Assembly (NCBI RefSeq): GCF_030272615.1
Contig: NC_081415.1
Span: forward strand, 105,909,796-105,973,795
Direction: 5' to 3'
From: Cryptomeria japonica
Lineage: Eukaryota > Streptophyta > Pinopsida > Cupressales > Cupressaceae
DNA length: 64,000 nucleotides
Of this stretch, positions 1 through 9,866 are shown in pieces. The position numbers were made by a program, and so were the translations under genes. How positions within the stretch are numbered: the first letter of the stretch is position 1; every line of letters begins with the position of its first letter. The notes under the pieces are model-generated. The model was not told the DNA's origin. It did not search any database and saw only the letters and a list, made by a program, of their open reading frames with translations.

Positions 1-670
1 TTAGTTATCTTTAATAAATAATATATGATATGAATATTTTATAAAAAATATCCCCTTTTTCTATTATGTAGTTGCATAGTTGTGGGTTGTCATTTTGTGA
101 AGACTACACTTTTTACTTTATTATAGTTATGATAATGTATTCTATAAAGTACCCTTGATTTTTTATTATAATGTGACTACTATTTATTATATGACTATAA
201 TTAGGAATTTCTATTTTTACTAAAGCTAGAAAAGTCCGCCAAGATTTGTTATTTTAAGGTTAAATAGATAAGTTTGAAGCATATTTAGGAGTGGATAATA
301 TTGTTGTGCAAACACTACTAAAATTTATGATTTTATAAGGTTGTACTAGTATTTATAAACATTAATACAATTTTATGATTTATATTGTTTTAAGTTATTT
401 ATTTTCAAGTTTGTTCAAATTATTTACCCTAAATTTAGCATGGGACATTATAGTAGTATGCTGGTTAGTTTTCCTATCATCCTATATTTTGGGATTGTTT
501 TTTTTGTTTACATGCTAAAATTTTATGCATTCTAGTGACAAAGCAAGTAAGTATTACCTAAGAGAAATTAGGGAAAAAGTGTATTATAGGGACTTGAGTA
601 TATTATCCCCAAAACAAGGTAGTATAGTAGAAAGGGAAATGAATGCGAGCTCTAGATGAGAATAAAAAAT
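1..670. other. AT-rich intergenic DNA, no gene seen
   Basis: No open frame, RNA gene or element terminus could be supported here. The sequence is AT-rich with scattered T and A runs. Confidence 0.6.
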
Positions 671-802
671 AGATTTGAGTTGATGTTAGATCTGCTGGCA
701 TAGATGATTTACAAAGATTTGAGTTGATGTTAGATCTGCTGGCATAAATGATTTACAAAGATTTGAGTTGATTTTAGATCTGTTGGCATAGATGATTTAC
801 AA
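671..802. repeat. Three tandem copies of a 44-bp unit
   Basis: Units 671-714, 715-758 and 759-802 begin AGATTTGAGTTGATGTTAGA and end GATTTACAA. Copies 1 and 2 differ at one base and copy 3 at a few. No coding frame is associated, so this looks like a recent local tandem triplication. Confidence 0.95.
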
Positions 803-1241
803 AATAAAGTCTACTTAACATTCTATAATTGACAAACTATCAATCAAACAAAAAGCTATTAGTCAAGACAACATCTTCAATTTGAAAAAAGATGGATACC
901 TAAAAATTCAAACAATATGACCATTAACTATTACAGATTTGAAACCATTTTATGAAACTTTGAGAACACATTTCTTAATGAAAAGATATTAATTAATTAC
1001 TTACATATCATAATTTCTTCTATATAGATTTTAAAGTTCTAGTAAAAAGTTCACCAATTAAAAGGATTTAAAATAATATTTCCTAATTTAGGTCAATCAA
1101 TTAACACTGTGGTTATGCAATTTTAGGCTTTATCGGCTTGGGTGGGGCACCCATCATCGCATGTTCACTTAAAATGAAAGCAGGTCTGGAAAAATAGATC
1201 ACTTTTATATTTTCATTTTGTACTATATTTTTAGCCGACAT
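803..1241. other. Intergenic, nothing recognised
   Basis: AT-rich sequence with no supported gene. It may once have held introns of the cyclophilin fragment that follows, but no upstream cyclophilin exon could be found. Confidence 0.5.
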
Positions 1242-1360
1242 CCTGACTCTGGCATCTGACCATGGCTAACGTCGGGAAGAACACCAATGGCTCCCAGTTT
1301 TTCATTTGCACCGCCAAATTTAAGTGGTTTGATGACAAACATATCATCTTTGGGCAAGTC
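1242..1360 (+). pseudogene. Cyclophilin (peptidyl-prolyl isomerase) gene fragment
   Basis: Translating from the ATG at 1262 gives [20 protein letters not shown] followed by [12 protein letters not shown]. This is the conserved cyclophilin core (family consensus [15 protein letters not shown] and W-L-D-G-K-H-V-V-F-G). Cyclophilins catalyse cis-trans isomerisation of X-Pro bonds. The residues just upstream (P-D-S-G-I, then T before MAN) fit the family's G-P-G-I-L-S only if one T is restored at about 1257, so a 1-bp deletion breaks the frame. The match stops after G-Q-V, where an in-frame TGA follows within two codons. Only about 40 of some 170 residues are present. No other cyclophilin exon is visible, so it is a fragment rather than a gene. 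Confidence 0.8.
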
Positions 1361-1606
1361 CATTGAAGCAACAACTACAGGTAGATTGCTTTTGGCTCAT
1401 TTGATTTTAGGAAAAAACTGCTATAGTAGGTTTCGTAAAATTTTCCAGCAATATCTGCCAGTTTTTTTTTTCAGACACAATTTGTGCAGAATCTTGAGAT
1501 AAGTTACATGCCATGGTTTCGATGAGTTTTATTTTATTATAATATGTACGCAGCGTGATCATGCAGCCATAAGACCCCATTTTGGTTATGGTTCATTTTT
1601 TTTTAG

Positions 1607-1757
1607 CGGTAGTGTTGATGCGGCTGCTCATCCTGCACGCTTTAGGAAAGATGAATCGTATCTGACTGCTATTGATTCAAAGCGCATCAAAATGTTTGAA
1701 CAAATCCAAGCCCAACATTAACAAGAGCGTCGAAAAATTGGAGGAGAGCCTATCAGA
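1607..1757 (+). pseudogene. Threonyl-tRNA synthetase N-terminal exon fragment
   Basis: After a T-rich tract ending in AG (1606) the frame reads G-S-V-D-A-A-A-H-P-A-R-F-R-K-D, then ESYLTAIDSKRIKMFEQIQA and, past a stop, Q-E-R-R-K-I-G-G-E-P-I-R. It resembles the start of plant threonyl-tRNA synthetase as I recall it (KDEAYLSAVIPKRIKLFE, then a DPIKITLPDG segment entering the TGS domain). A TAA interrupts the frame after Q-A-Q-H. The preceding pyrimidine tract and AG look like a retained splice acceptor, so this is a genomic copy and not a retrocopy. Homology ends where the TGS domain should begin. It lies only about 250 bp from an unrelated cyclophilin fragment. Confidence 0.65.
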
Positions 1758-3166
1758 TTAGTCAAAACATAAAATCCCTAAACAACCTTAACCCAAAAAC
1801 TAATTTCATCGATCTGCTTAATGAATGGATCTTCAGATATTCTTGGTGGACATTAACTTTAGGTTTTTTGAACTTGAAGTGTGAGATTCTATTGTAAATG
1901 AGATAGTCAAAGTTCAAATTTGTCGCTGAAGGCTTAAGAAATCTTGTGCTACAGTTCAAATTTCAGCGCCAAATGCAGAAGTAGGGTTCTGTAGAACACA
2001 TTATATTTTTTCTGTTATCAGTCGCTTCTTTTAAAAAGTCAGTACCATAGTGAAGTGTGCCAAATTCTTGTTTTGTCTTTTCGAAACTCGAGCATCTGTC
2101 CCACCCATTATCATTGTGGTGATGTGGGTTTTTAGTTTCAATTAAGAAATCCATCAAAACCCATTATGAGATGCAAATTGGTTTCAACTCCAGAAAGTAA
2201 ATTAATCAAATCAGATTGCATGCAGTTTAATATTTTAGGTCAAGCATGTTGGCATCAACATATTTCGGATAATGGTAAGTTACCATGGATTTATGTTACG
2301 ACATAGAAAATTTAATGGGTAATATATTTCATACTACAAGTTTGATTCCTTTTTTTCTTAATGTAGTTGAAAGAGAAAAGAATTAATCAATAAAGATGAA
2401 TGGTTAGATGCCCACTTTGAGATGCCTTTTGGAGACGTTCATGAAAGAAAATGTATGGAGACGACTCTTTCCAAGGTCCTTTGTATCTGAACACATTTTC
2501 AATAGTCTAGAAAATGTACGCGGACATAGGTTGATTATGTGCACTAAATGCTTTATAGATGTGTAGAGAATACTGTCAGGTTCATCATTTTCAAACATCT
2601 CTCGGTCAGAGGCATTATACTTACGAAGCTCTTAACTTTGTTTCAAAAAAATAACATTTCTTTCCCTTTATTTGTAGGCTACAAGACATTTTGCTGAAAG
2701 AGAATTTAGTTCAAGGAGGGCCTCGCCATATTTTATCTTTACAGTATGTCTCTTATCTCTGCAATCTGCTAATTATCTTGTTCATACATGATTTCTTTGT
2801 AAAATCATGTACGAGTTTTCCTAAATAAAAATAAAAAATATGAATGTAGAATGGTCGATCTCAATCGGAGAAGAGAGGCAATCAGAAAGTGTTGAACTAA
2901 TCAGGAAATAGCGAACTTTCAAAGGTTAGTCTTGGCTAAAGAAATGACAATCATATAAATAATGTCAGACGTGTAGTAATGCAGCTCCCGTCTTTTCAGT
3001 ACGAATTTGACAGGGAATTGATGTGTCACAAATGTGCTAAAGCAGCTAAAACTTGTTCACTCGTTTCAAATAGTTTTTGGCATTCCAGAAATTATAGTCA
3101 TGAATGAAAGTAATATAAAGCTGAAATAGGCTATTTTATCAATGTAAAACAAAGTTACCATGTTTG
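1758..3166. other. Intergenic with unassigned exon-like scraps
   Basis: No complete gene. Two short stretches look like spliced exons. About 2680-2740 lies between a TTTGTAG and a TTACAG/TATGT context and reads L-Q-D-I-L-L-K-E-N-L-V-Q-G-G-P-R-H. About 3000-3060 follows CTTTTCAG and reads YEFDRELMCHKCAKAAKTC. I recognise neither. They may be further captured or decayed gene pieces like the cyclophilin and synthetase fragments upstream. Confidence 0.3.
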
Positions 3167-3498
3167 TGAAAGATTATGATAATATAAAACTAACTGAAAG
3201 ATAATGAAATATGTTCATAATTGAAAAGACTACAGAATCAGAAATATATTGTATGCATTAGCTTGAATCAAAATACAATTACATAGTTTCTAATATAAAT
3301 ATAGAGTTGATCACCATTGACCCAATCACTGATCAGAATAAAACATAAAATGAAATCTAAAAGGCTTAAAAAACAAAGAGAATACTGTTTTATCTAAACA
3401 ACAGTTTACGTAGTAGTTTATTAGCACATAAAAACAAAAAACATGATTTGCTTGACTCCATGCAGTCTTCAACTACATGCCATTCATGCTTATCTTCA
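3167..3498 (-). repeat. 3' LTR of the copia element
   Basis: 332 bp starting TGAAAG and ending CTTCA in plus-strand reading. It aligns along its length with 7587-7936 and lacks about 12 bp near its right end that the other copy has. Its inner edge overlaps the stop codon of the pol frame (3496-3498). Confidence 0.92.
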
Positions 3499-6400
3499 AT
3501 TTCGCCTTGAATGAGCTATTGAGGTGAGTCCCAATTGATTGCGGAAAGCAACAAAACTTGCCACAGGAAGAACTTTGGTGAAGATATCAACAACTTTTTT
3601 AGAAGAAGGACAAAATTGTAGCTCCACTTGTCCATCTTGAACCAAGTCACAAATATAATGATGTCGGATCTCTATGTGCTTCGTTCTAGCATGAAATATA
3701 GGATTCTTTGTCATGGCAATAGTGTTGTTGTTATCGCAATAGATGGTGGTGGGATGCTTCGGAACAAAATGTAGATCTGTCAATATCCTTTGTATCCATA
3801 CTGCTTGAGAACTTGTTGATGATGCTGCCATGTATTCTGCTTCTATTGAAGAAAGAGCTATTGTTGCTTGTTTTTTACTACTCTAGAGCCAAAAGAGAAC
3901 ACATAACCAGATGTTGATTTCCTATCATCCACTGAACCGACCCAATCTGAATCTGTGTAACCAACTAGTTCAAACTTGTCAGTGGGAGAATACTGAATGC
4001 CAAAATTATGTGTACCACTTGCATACCTCAAAATTCTTTGAGCAACCCGCCAATGTGACTCATGTGGATCCTGCATGAACCAAGAGACGAGGCTCACAAC
4101 ATACATAATATCAGGCCTACTGGTTGTGAGGTACATGAGGTTACCAACCAAACTCCTATACTGAGTTGCATCAACCTTGGGACTAGCATCTTCCTTGGTT
4201 AGTTTTTCACCAAGGGCTACGGGGGTTGCAAATTCTTTGCATGCCACCATCTTAAACTTCTTCAATAAATCAGCTATATACTTGGATTGAGAAATAAATA
4301 TACCTTCTAATGTTTGTTGTACTTCCACACCAAGAAAATAGTGCAGAATAAGTCCCAGAGCTGACATTTCAAACTCTTGTTTCATTTATGCTTGAAACTT
4401 CTTCATGAGAGATTTGCTATTATCTGTATAAATCAAATCATCAACATAGAGGCAAACTATGAGAATATCATTACCAATACATTGGACGTACAAGGTAGGC
4501 TCTGAGTGGCTTTTGTTGAATCCTTTCTTCATGAAATAACTATCAATCCTAGCATAGCAAGCACGAGGAGCTTTCTTCAACCCATAAATGGCTTTCTTCA
4601 ACTTGTAGACTAATTGTTCTTTTTCTGGACCTTCATAATCCATAGGTTGTTCCACATAAATTGCCTCATTTATGTAACCATTACGGAATGTTGATTTCAC
4701 ATCCATCTGAAATATTGGCCACTTGTATTGTACTGCAATAGCCAATATAATCTTGACTGTATCAAGACGAGCCACCGGAGCAAAAGTTCTACATAATCCA
4801 CTCTAGGAGTTTTTGCAAACCCCTTGGCAACTAGTCTTGCCTTATGACATTCTATTGAACCATCTGCATGATATTTGACTTTGTAAACCCATTTCACACC
4901 AATCACCTGCTTACCTTTGGGAAGTGAAACTAATTCCCAAGTATTAATCTTATGAATGGAACTCATTTAATCATTCATAGCATTAACCCATATGGGTTAT
5001 GTCACTACTTCTTCATACACAGAGGGTTCAACTTTAATTGTACTAAACAAAGCAAAGTTAACAATTGGATTTATATTGGTACTCCTTTGATAAACATCAA
5101 CCAAAATTTGTATCTTTCTTGGAACAAATGGTGGAGGTGATGGTGGAGGTGAATCTTGACCTGATTTTATGCTACTTGAAGAGCTAGGTGAGATTGTAGG
5201 ACTGGAATTGGAGCTAGAACTTCCACTTGAGCTTGTGGGGAGAAGAGAAGGAACACTTTTATCTTCCATATTTATGATTATTGATGGATTTTTCTACACA
5301 TCATCATTCCACTACCATACTCCCCCTTCATCAAAAATTACATCCCAGCTAACTATCCATTTCTTTGTCTCGGGATTATATAATCTGTGTCCTTTAGTTG
5401 TAGTAGAGTATCCCACTAAGATACAAAGTTGGGATCTGGCATCCAACTTCTTTTGCTTGTGATCTAGGATATGCGCATATGCCAAGCATCCAAAGATGAG
5501 CCACTAAAGGCTTGTGACCACTCTAGGCTTCCTTTGGAGTCAGATCTTGAACTGCTTTCATGGGACTACTATTGAGAATATATACTGTATTGGAAACTAC
5601 TTCTCCCCAAAAACTATTTGGAAGATTTTTTGTCTGCAACATGCTTTGTGCCATTTCCATAATGCTATGGTTCTTTCTTTTAGCAATACCATTTTGCTGA
5701 GGTATATATGCGGCAGTAAGATGTCTCTAGATGCCATTCTTATCACAAAAATCAGCAAACTCATTAGAAGTAAACTCTCCCCCTCTATTTGTTCTGAGTA
5801 TCTTGACAGGATAACTGCTTTGTTTTTCAGCCAGTGCTTTAAAATTCTTGAAGCATGCAAAGGCTTCAAATTTTTGCTTTAAAAAATAAACCCAAGTTTG
5901 GTGAGAGTAATCATCAATTAATGTCAAACAATAAAGGTTCTTACCCAATGATGGCTCTTACATATCACCATAGATGTTAGCATGCACAAGCTCTAGAGGA
6001 GATCTGGCTCTCCAAGATTTGCCCACCAGAAAACTATCTCGGTGATGCTTGCCAAGTGCACACCCTGAACAAAATTCTTCTTTTGCCTTGATTGGAGGAA
6101 GACCTCTCACCATATTCTTTTTATTCAACAAAGTTATCCCTTGAAAATTCAGATGACCATATCATTGATGCCATAACCATGAATCATCTATGATTGATTT
6201 TAGTGCATGCAACTTACTAGAAACCAATTTGAGAGGAAACAATCTATTCTCTGTCATATAAGTGTTTGCTACAAGATTATGATTATTAGATTTATCAAAA
6301 TTTTTGCAGAAGCTATCTTCTAATACAACTTTATAGTTATTTTCTAGAAGTTTTCCTATACTCAAAAGACTATGCTATAATTCTGGCACAAAGAAAGTAT

Positions 6401-6684
6401 TATGGATATTTGTAGTGTCTCCTTGCTTAGTCTTGAGTGCAAGGGTACCTTTTCCCATTACATCAACCTCCTTATCGTCTCCTAATTTAACTTTACTCCT
6501 CATTGAATCATCTAATTTGACAAAGAAATCAGATTTACCTATCATGTGATTTGAACAACCATTGTCCAAAATCCAGACATCCTCTTGGGGTTCTTTTGCC
6601 AAATTGAATGCAAAGAATGTTGAATTCTTTGTGTCATAAGACTCTTCCGCACAACTATCTCTTGACTTATTCAAGTCGGATTTC
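3496..6684 (-). pseudogene. Copia pol: protease, integrase, RT, RNase H (broken)
   Basis: The polyprotein should process itself, copy RNA into DNA and integrate it. In order on the minus strand: protease motif WILDNGCSNHM (about 6570; family D-S/T-G, here D-N-G); GAG-pre-integrase L-W-H-Q then stop then Y-G-H-L-N (6165); an integrase zinc-binding C-x2-C; integrase core LTLIDDYSH (5925) with the second Asp replaced (ILRTNRGGEF, family T-D-x-G-G-E-F) and the catalytic Glu replaced by Lys (NGIAKRKN, family N-G-V-A-E-R-K-N); RT with KWVYKVK, FQMDVKSTF, IYGLKKAPRA and catalytic YVDD (about 4450); RNase H region GYTDSDWVGS and then EAEYMAASS. Frameshifts occur near 4785 (before FAPVARLD) and near 3870 (before KKQATIALSS), with stops at 4383-4385 and elsewhere. 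Confidence 0.93.
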
Positions 6685-7516
6685 TTCTTCCTGCACTCAG
6701 ATTCATAGTGCCCATATCTTTCACAATATCTGCACTATATACTCCTTTTATCAACAAAAATTCTACCTCTTCCTCTATTATTTCCTCTTCCTCTTCCTCT
6801 ACTTGTTCCTTTGTTATTTTCAGAAGATTCACCTTGAAATTTAGTAGTATGAGAGGGAGGAGATTTGGATTTTTCCTCAATATTCATAGAAGACTAGAAA
6901 GCTTGAACAAAACTTTCCATAGAAGGTTGCATGCACTCTTCATGAGACTACAAAGAACCAATTAATTCTAAAACTTTGGAAGTAGTTAGATCTTTACTTT
7001 CTTCAATAACAATTACTATTGGATCAAATTTAGGAGGAAGAGACCTGAAATTTTTTCTAGAAATTTCTGATCTGATATAGTCTCTCCTTGAGTCCTAGTA
7101 ATAAGTTAATGAATGGACTTAGATTTTTTCATCCTCAAATTTTCAAATTCTTTTTGAAAAGTTTGAAGTCTTACCAATTTGATTTTATTTGTACCTTGGT
7201 ATGCAGTTTGTAGAGCCTCCCATGCATCCTTTGGTTTTGTCAAACTGGCAATTCGAGGAAAAATTGAAACATCCAACGTAGATTGAATGGTGAAAAGAGC
7301 TTTGTTATCCTTCTTTCTATCTTCTTTCAACTGATTTTTCTGTTGTGGTGTCCACATATTAAATATATTCTGATCAACAGGTTCTGTGTATCTACCTTCC
7401 ACAAATTCCCAGAGATATTGGGATAAAAGTAGGGTCTTCATCTTGATACTCCAATAATCATAGTTTTCTCCAGTAAACAATGGAAGCTGAAATGCTAAAT
7501 ATTTTCCATTAGCCAT
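6685..7516 (-). pseudogene. Copia gag with CCHC zinc knuckle (broken)
   Basis: Starts at the ATG at 7516 and reads M-A-N-G-K-Y, then LAFQLPLFTGENYDYWSIKM, the UBN2/copia gag N-terminus (F-x-G-x-N-Y-x-x-W). It continues through AWEALQTAYQG and KLQTFQKEFENL-type sequence, typical of the nucleocapsid precursor. The frame breaks between about 7105 and 6890. The zinc knuckle is in another frame at about 6690-6735 as C-R-Y-C-E-R-Y-G-H-Y-E-S-E-C (CX2CX4HX4C) with a stop just before its first Cys. An Arg-Gly-rich stretch precedes it. Gag would package the RNA into virus-like particles, but this copy cannot make the full protein. Confidence 0.9.
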
Positions 7517-7573
7517 CTGGAAATAATTGTTGTTCTAACCTGCAACTTGCACAATCAGAACTCTTGCAACCTT

Positions 7574-7584
7574 CTCTGATACCA
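7574..7584 (-). other. Primer-binding site, tRNA-Met type
   Basis: Minus strand reads TGGTATCAGAG, complementary to the 3' part of plant initiator tRNA-Met, two bases inside the 5' LTR. It fixes the direction of the element. Confidence 0.9.
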
Positions 7585-7586
7585 AA

Positions 7587-7936
7587 TGAAAGATTATGAT
7601 AATATAAAACTAACTAAAAGATAATAAAATCTGTTCACAATTGAAAAAATTACAGAACCATAAATATATTGTATGCATTAGCTTGAATCAAAATACAATT
7701 ACATAGTCTCTAATATAAATAGAGAGCTAATCACCATTGAGCTAATCACCGATTAGAATAAAATATAAAATCAAATCTAAAAATATTAGAAAGCAAAGAA
7801 ACAATTGTTTTATCTAAACAACAGTTTACGTAGCAGTTTATTAGCACATTAAAAAAACAAAAAACAAACATGATTTGCTTGACTCCACGCAGTCTTCAAC
7901 TACACGCCATCCTTGCATCATTCATACTTATCTTCA
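7587..7936 (-). repeat. 5' LTR of the copia element
   Basis: 350 bp, TGAAAG to CTTCA in plus-strand reading, matching 3167-3498 with scattered substitutions and a small indel. It abuts the PBS on its left and the ATTTG target duplication on its right. Confidence 0.92.
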
Positions 7937-8132
7937 ATTTGTACATACACATTGAATGTTTTGGTTACAGAAAAGAATCACTTTAGGTTCTACCGTTGTT
8001 ATTGGTAGTCCATCCAAACTTTATTTACTCTACTTACTCTACATACTTGGACAACACATCTTGCATTAAAATATGTCTTGTTATTGGTAGAACAACATTT
8101 ATTCAGTACTCCATTATTGAATACAAAACTGA

Positions 8133-9453
8133 TGCTCTGTGAAATGGACAAGGTTAGCAAATGACAAACAACACAAGACACCAAAAAATCATTAGTGTTA
8201 GTCAATAAAATACTAATCTAAACAGGCATATCAAAAGAGATACTAAAATCATGCTAATATATCTAACAAATGAAACAAAGATAATAAGGCATCTCCAAAT
8301 TCCTCTGAGCATGCTCTTAGCTCCTTCTCCCTTGTTCCTCTCCTCTCCAAGTTCCAAAATAGTGTAGCTCTCAGCAGCTTTTTGCACTATGGATGCTTAT
8401 GGAGGATTGAGATTTGAGTATTTTGCTCTAAATGTAAAATGAAAAGCTAAAATACTAGATGATATTAAAATGATTGATTTTAACCCAAAATAACAAGATT
8501 TTAGTTTGCTATGCTAAATGCTCTCTAAAATGCCTATAGGTTAAATGCATACAAGTTTTCAGGATCTGGATTATGAAGAAATGGGCTCTATTTATAGGGA
8601 AAATGGAGCAATGGATGGTTGAGATTGAGCAATCTCAACAAGGGTCAAGATTGAATGATTTCAAATCCATGTGAGAGCTTTCAACCCAATCCCAGGATGA
8701 CAAGTGTCAATGTGAGATAGGTTGAGAGGGGAGGGAATAAGCATTAAATGCTTGATATGACCTTGGGAGTTAAAGTCAAGGTTAGTTGAATGAATAAACT
8801 CTTTATTCAAAGAATAAAGCTTTTATCCAATGGATAAACTCTTGTGCAAAAGTAAAAAGGATAAATATGGTCAAAACAATAAATGTTTGGGGAGACAAGT
8901 TTGAAATAACCATAAATGGTTATGTAAGAGCCATAAATGGTCATGTAAGAGCCATTAGTGGTCTTGGAAGACTTTGGGGGTTAATTTGTTGAACACACAA
9001 AGCATTAAATGCTTTTCAAAGACTTTTGAAGTCTTTGAGAAATGACTCCATTTTGCGTAGGAATATGACAATAATTAGGGGATGGATTAGGCTAATTAGG
9101 AAGGGGTTAGAAGAGTCTAGAAGGGGATTTAGGAATGCAATTAGATTTGGTGGGTGAGAGAAAATAGGATTTTATTAAAATAAAAATTCATTTATTTCAA
9201 TAAATGTGTGCAAGTTGCATTTGTAGGAAAATGCAAGTGGGGGGGGGATAATGATTTAAATAAATGTTTTATTCAAAAGAGGAAAAGGGGGATTTAATTA
9301 AATAAATAGATTTTATTTATTTAATTGATTTGAATTTGGTTTAATGAATTAATTAAAATAAATTGAATAATTTATTTAATTAATAGGAGAATGTTTGGAG
9401 ATGAATTAATTAAATATTAATTTAATTAAGCTGGACAGATTTGTGTGACTACA
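8133..9453 (-). repeat. 3' LTR of the Tat element
   Basis: 1,321 bp aligned almost throughout with 25303-26675 with few differences. It lacks 52 bp near its right end that the other copy has between two TTTAATTAA copies, consistent with deletion between short repeats. It contains two and a half copies of a 21-bp unit at about 8910-8964 (CCATAAATGG..ATGTAAGAG). Confidence 0.95.
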
Positions 9454-9466
9454 TTTGCGCCTCTTT
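9454..9466 (-). other. Polypurine tract of the Tat element
   Basis: Minus strand reads AAAGAGGCGCAAA directly before the LTR start TGTAGTCACAC. It is purine-rich but interrupted, and is placed where plus-strand DNA priming is expected. Confidence 0.6.
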
Positions 9467-9866
9467 GAGACGGTGCGGTTTATTGTGTCGTTTCAAAGAA
9501 AGAAAAATTGGTGTGAAGAAATGCCCCATAAAATGTAAATTTAATGAGTGGTATGCCCCCTCGAGAGATGGGCCGAATTTTTTTGAAAAATCGGGCGATC
9601 TCTCGAAAAAGAATGAAAATTGGCAGGGTGTTAGAAGAAAAGGAGTTAGCCATACGGGTGAAAAATAGAAGAAAATGGGGGTAAAATGGAGGAGTGGGGA
9701 GCTCGTGAAGTTTATGGGGACTACGACGGTGAGCGGGGGGAAGTTATGGTGACGGGGAAGGGTATAAATGGGGTGAAGGGGATGAAAACAGGATCATTTG
9801 TGACCGCAACCAGTGTGAAACCAGAGCTCTAAAAGTGACCTTTTGGAGGAGTGAGCAACAGTCAGG
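9467..9866 (+). other. Presumed promoter/leader of the antisense PMD gene
   Basis: About 400 bp between the 3' LTR and the first ATG of the antisense gene, GC-richer than the LTR. GGTATAAATGGGG at about 9760-9772 contains a TATAAAT about 100 bp before the ATG at 9867 and would be a suitable TATA box. No long frame is supported here. Confidence 0.45.

Larger units (their letters stand above)
3167..7936 (-). mobile_element. Ty1/copia LTR retrotransposon, complete but decayed
   Basis: A 4.8-kb element transcribed leftwards. Both LTRs read TG...CA. The 5-bp flanks are GTTTG (3162-3166) and ATTTG (7937-7941), a target duplication with one mismatch. The PBS next to the right LTR is TGGTATCAGAG, the usual initiator tRNA-Met type for copia. 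Order on the minus strand is LTR, gag, zinc knuckle, protease, GAG-pre-integrase, integrase, reverse transcriptase, RNase H, LTR. In copia elements integrase precedes RT, as seen here. Several stops, at least three frameshifts and changed integrase catalytic residues make it non-autonomous. Confidence 0.95.
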
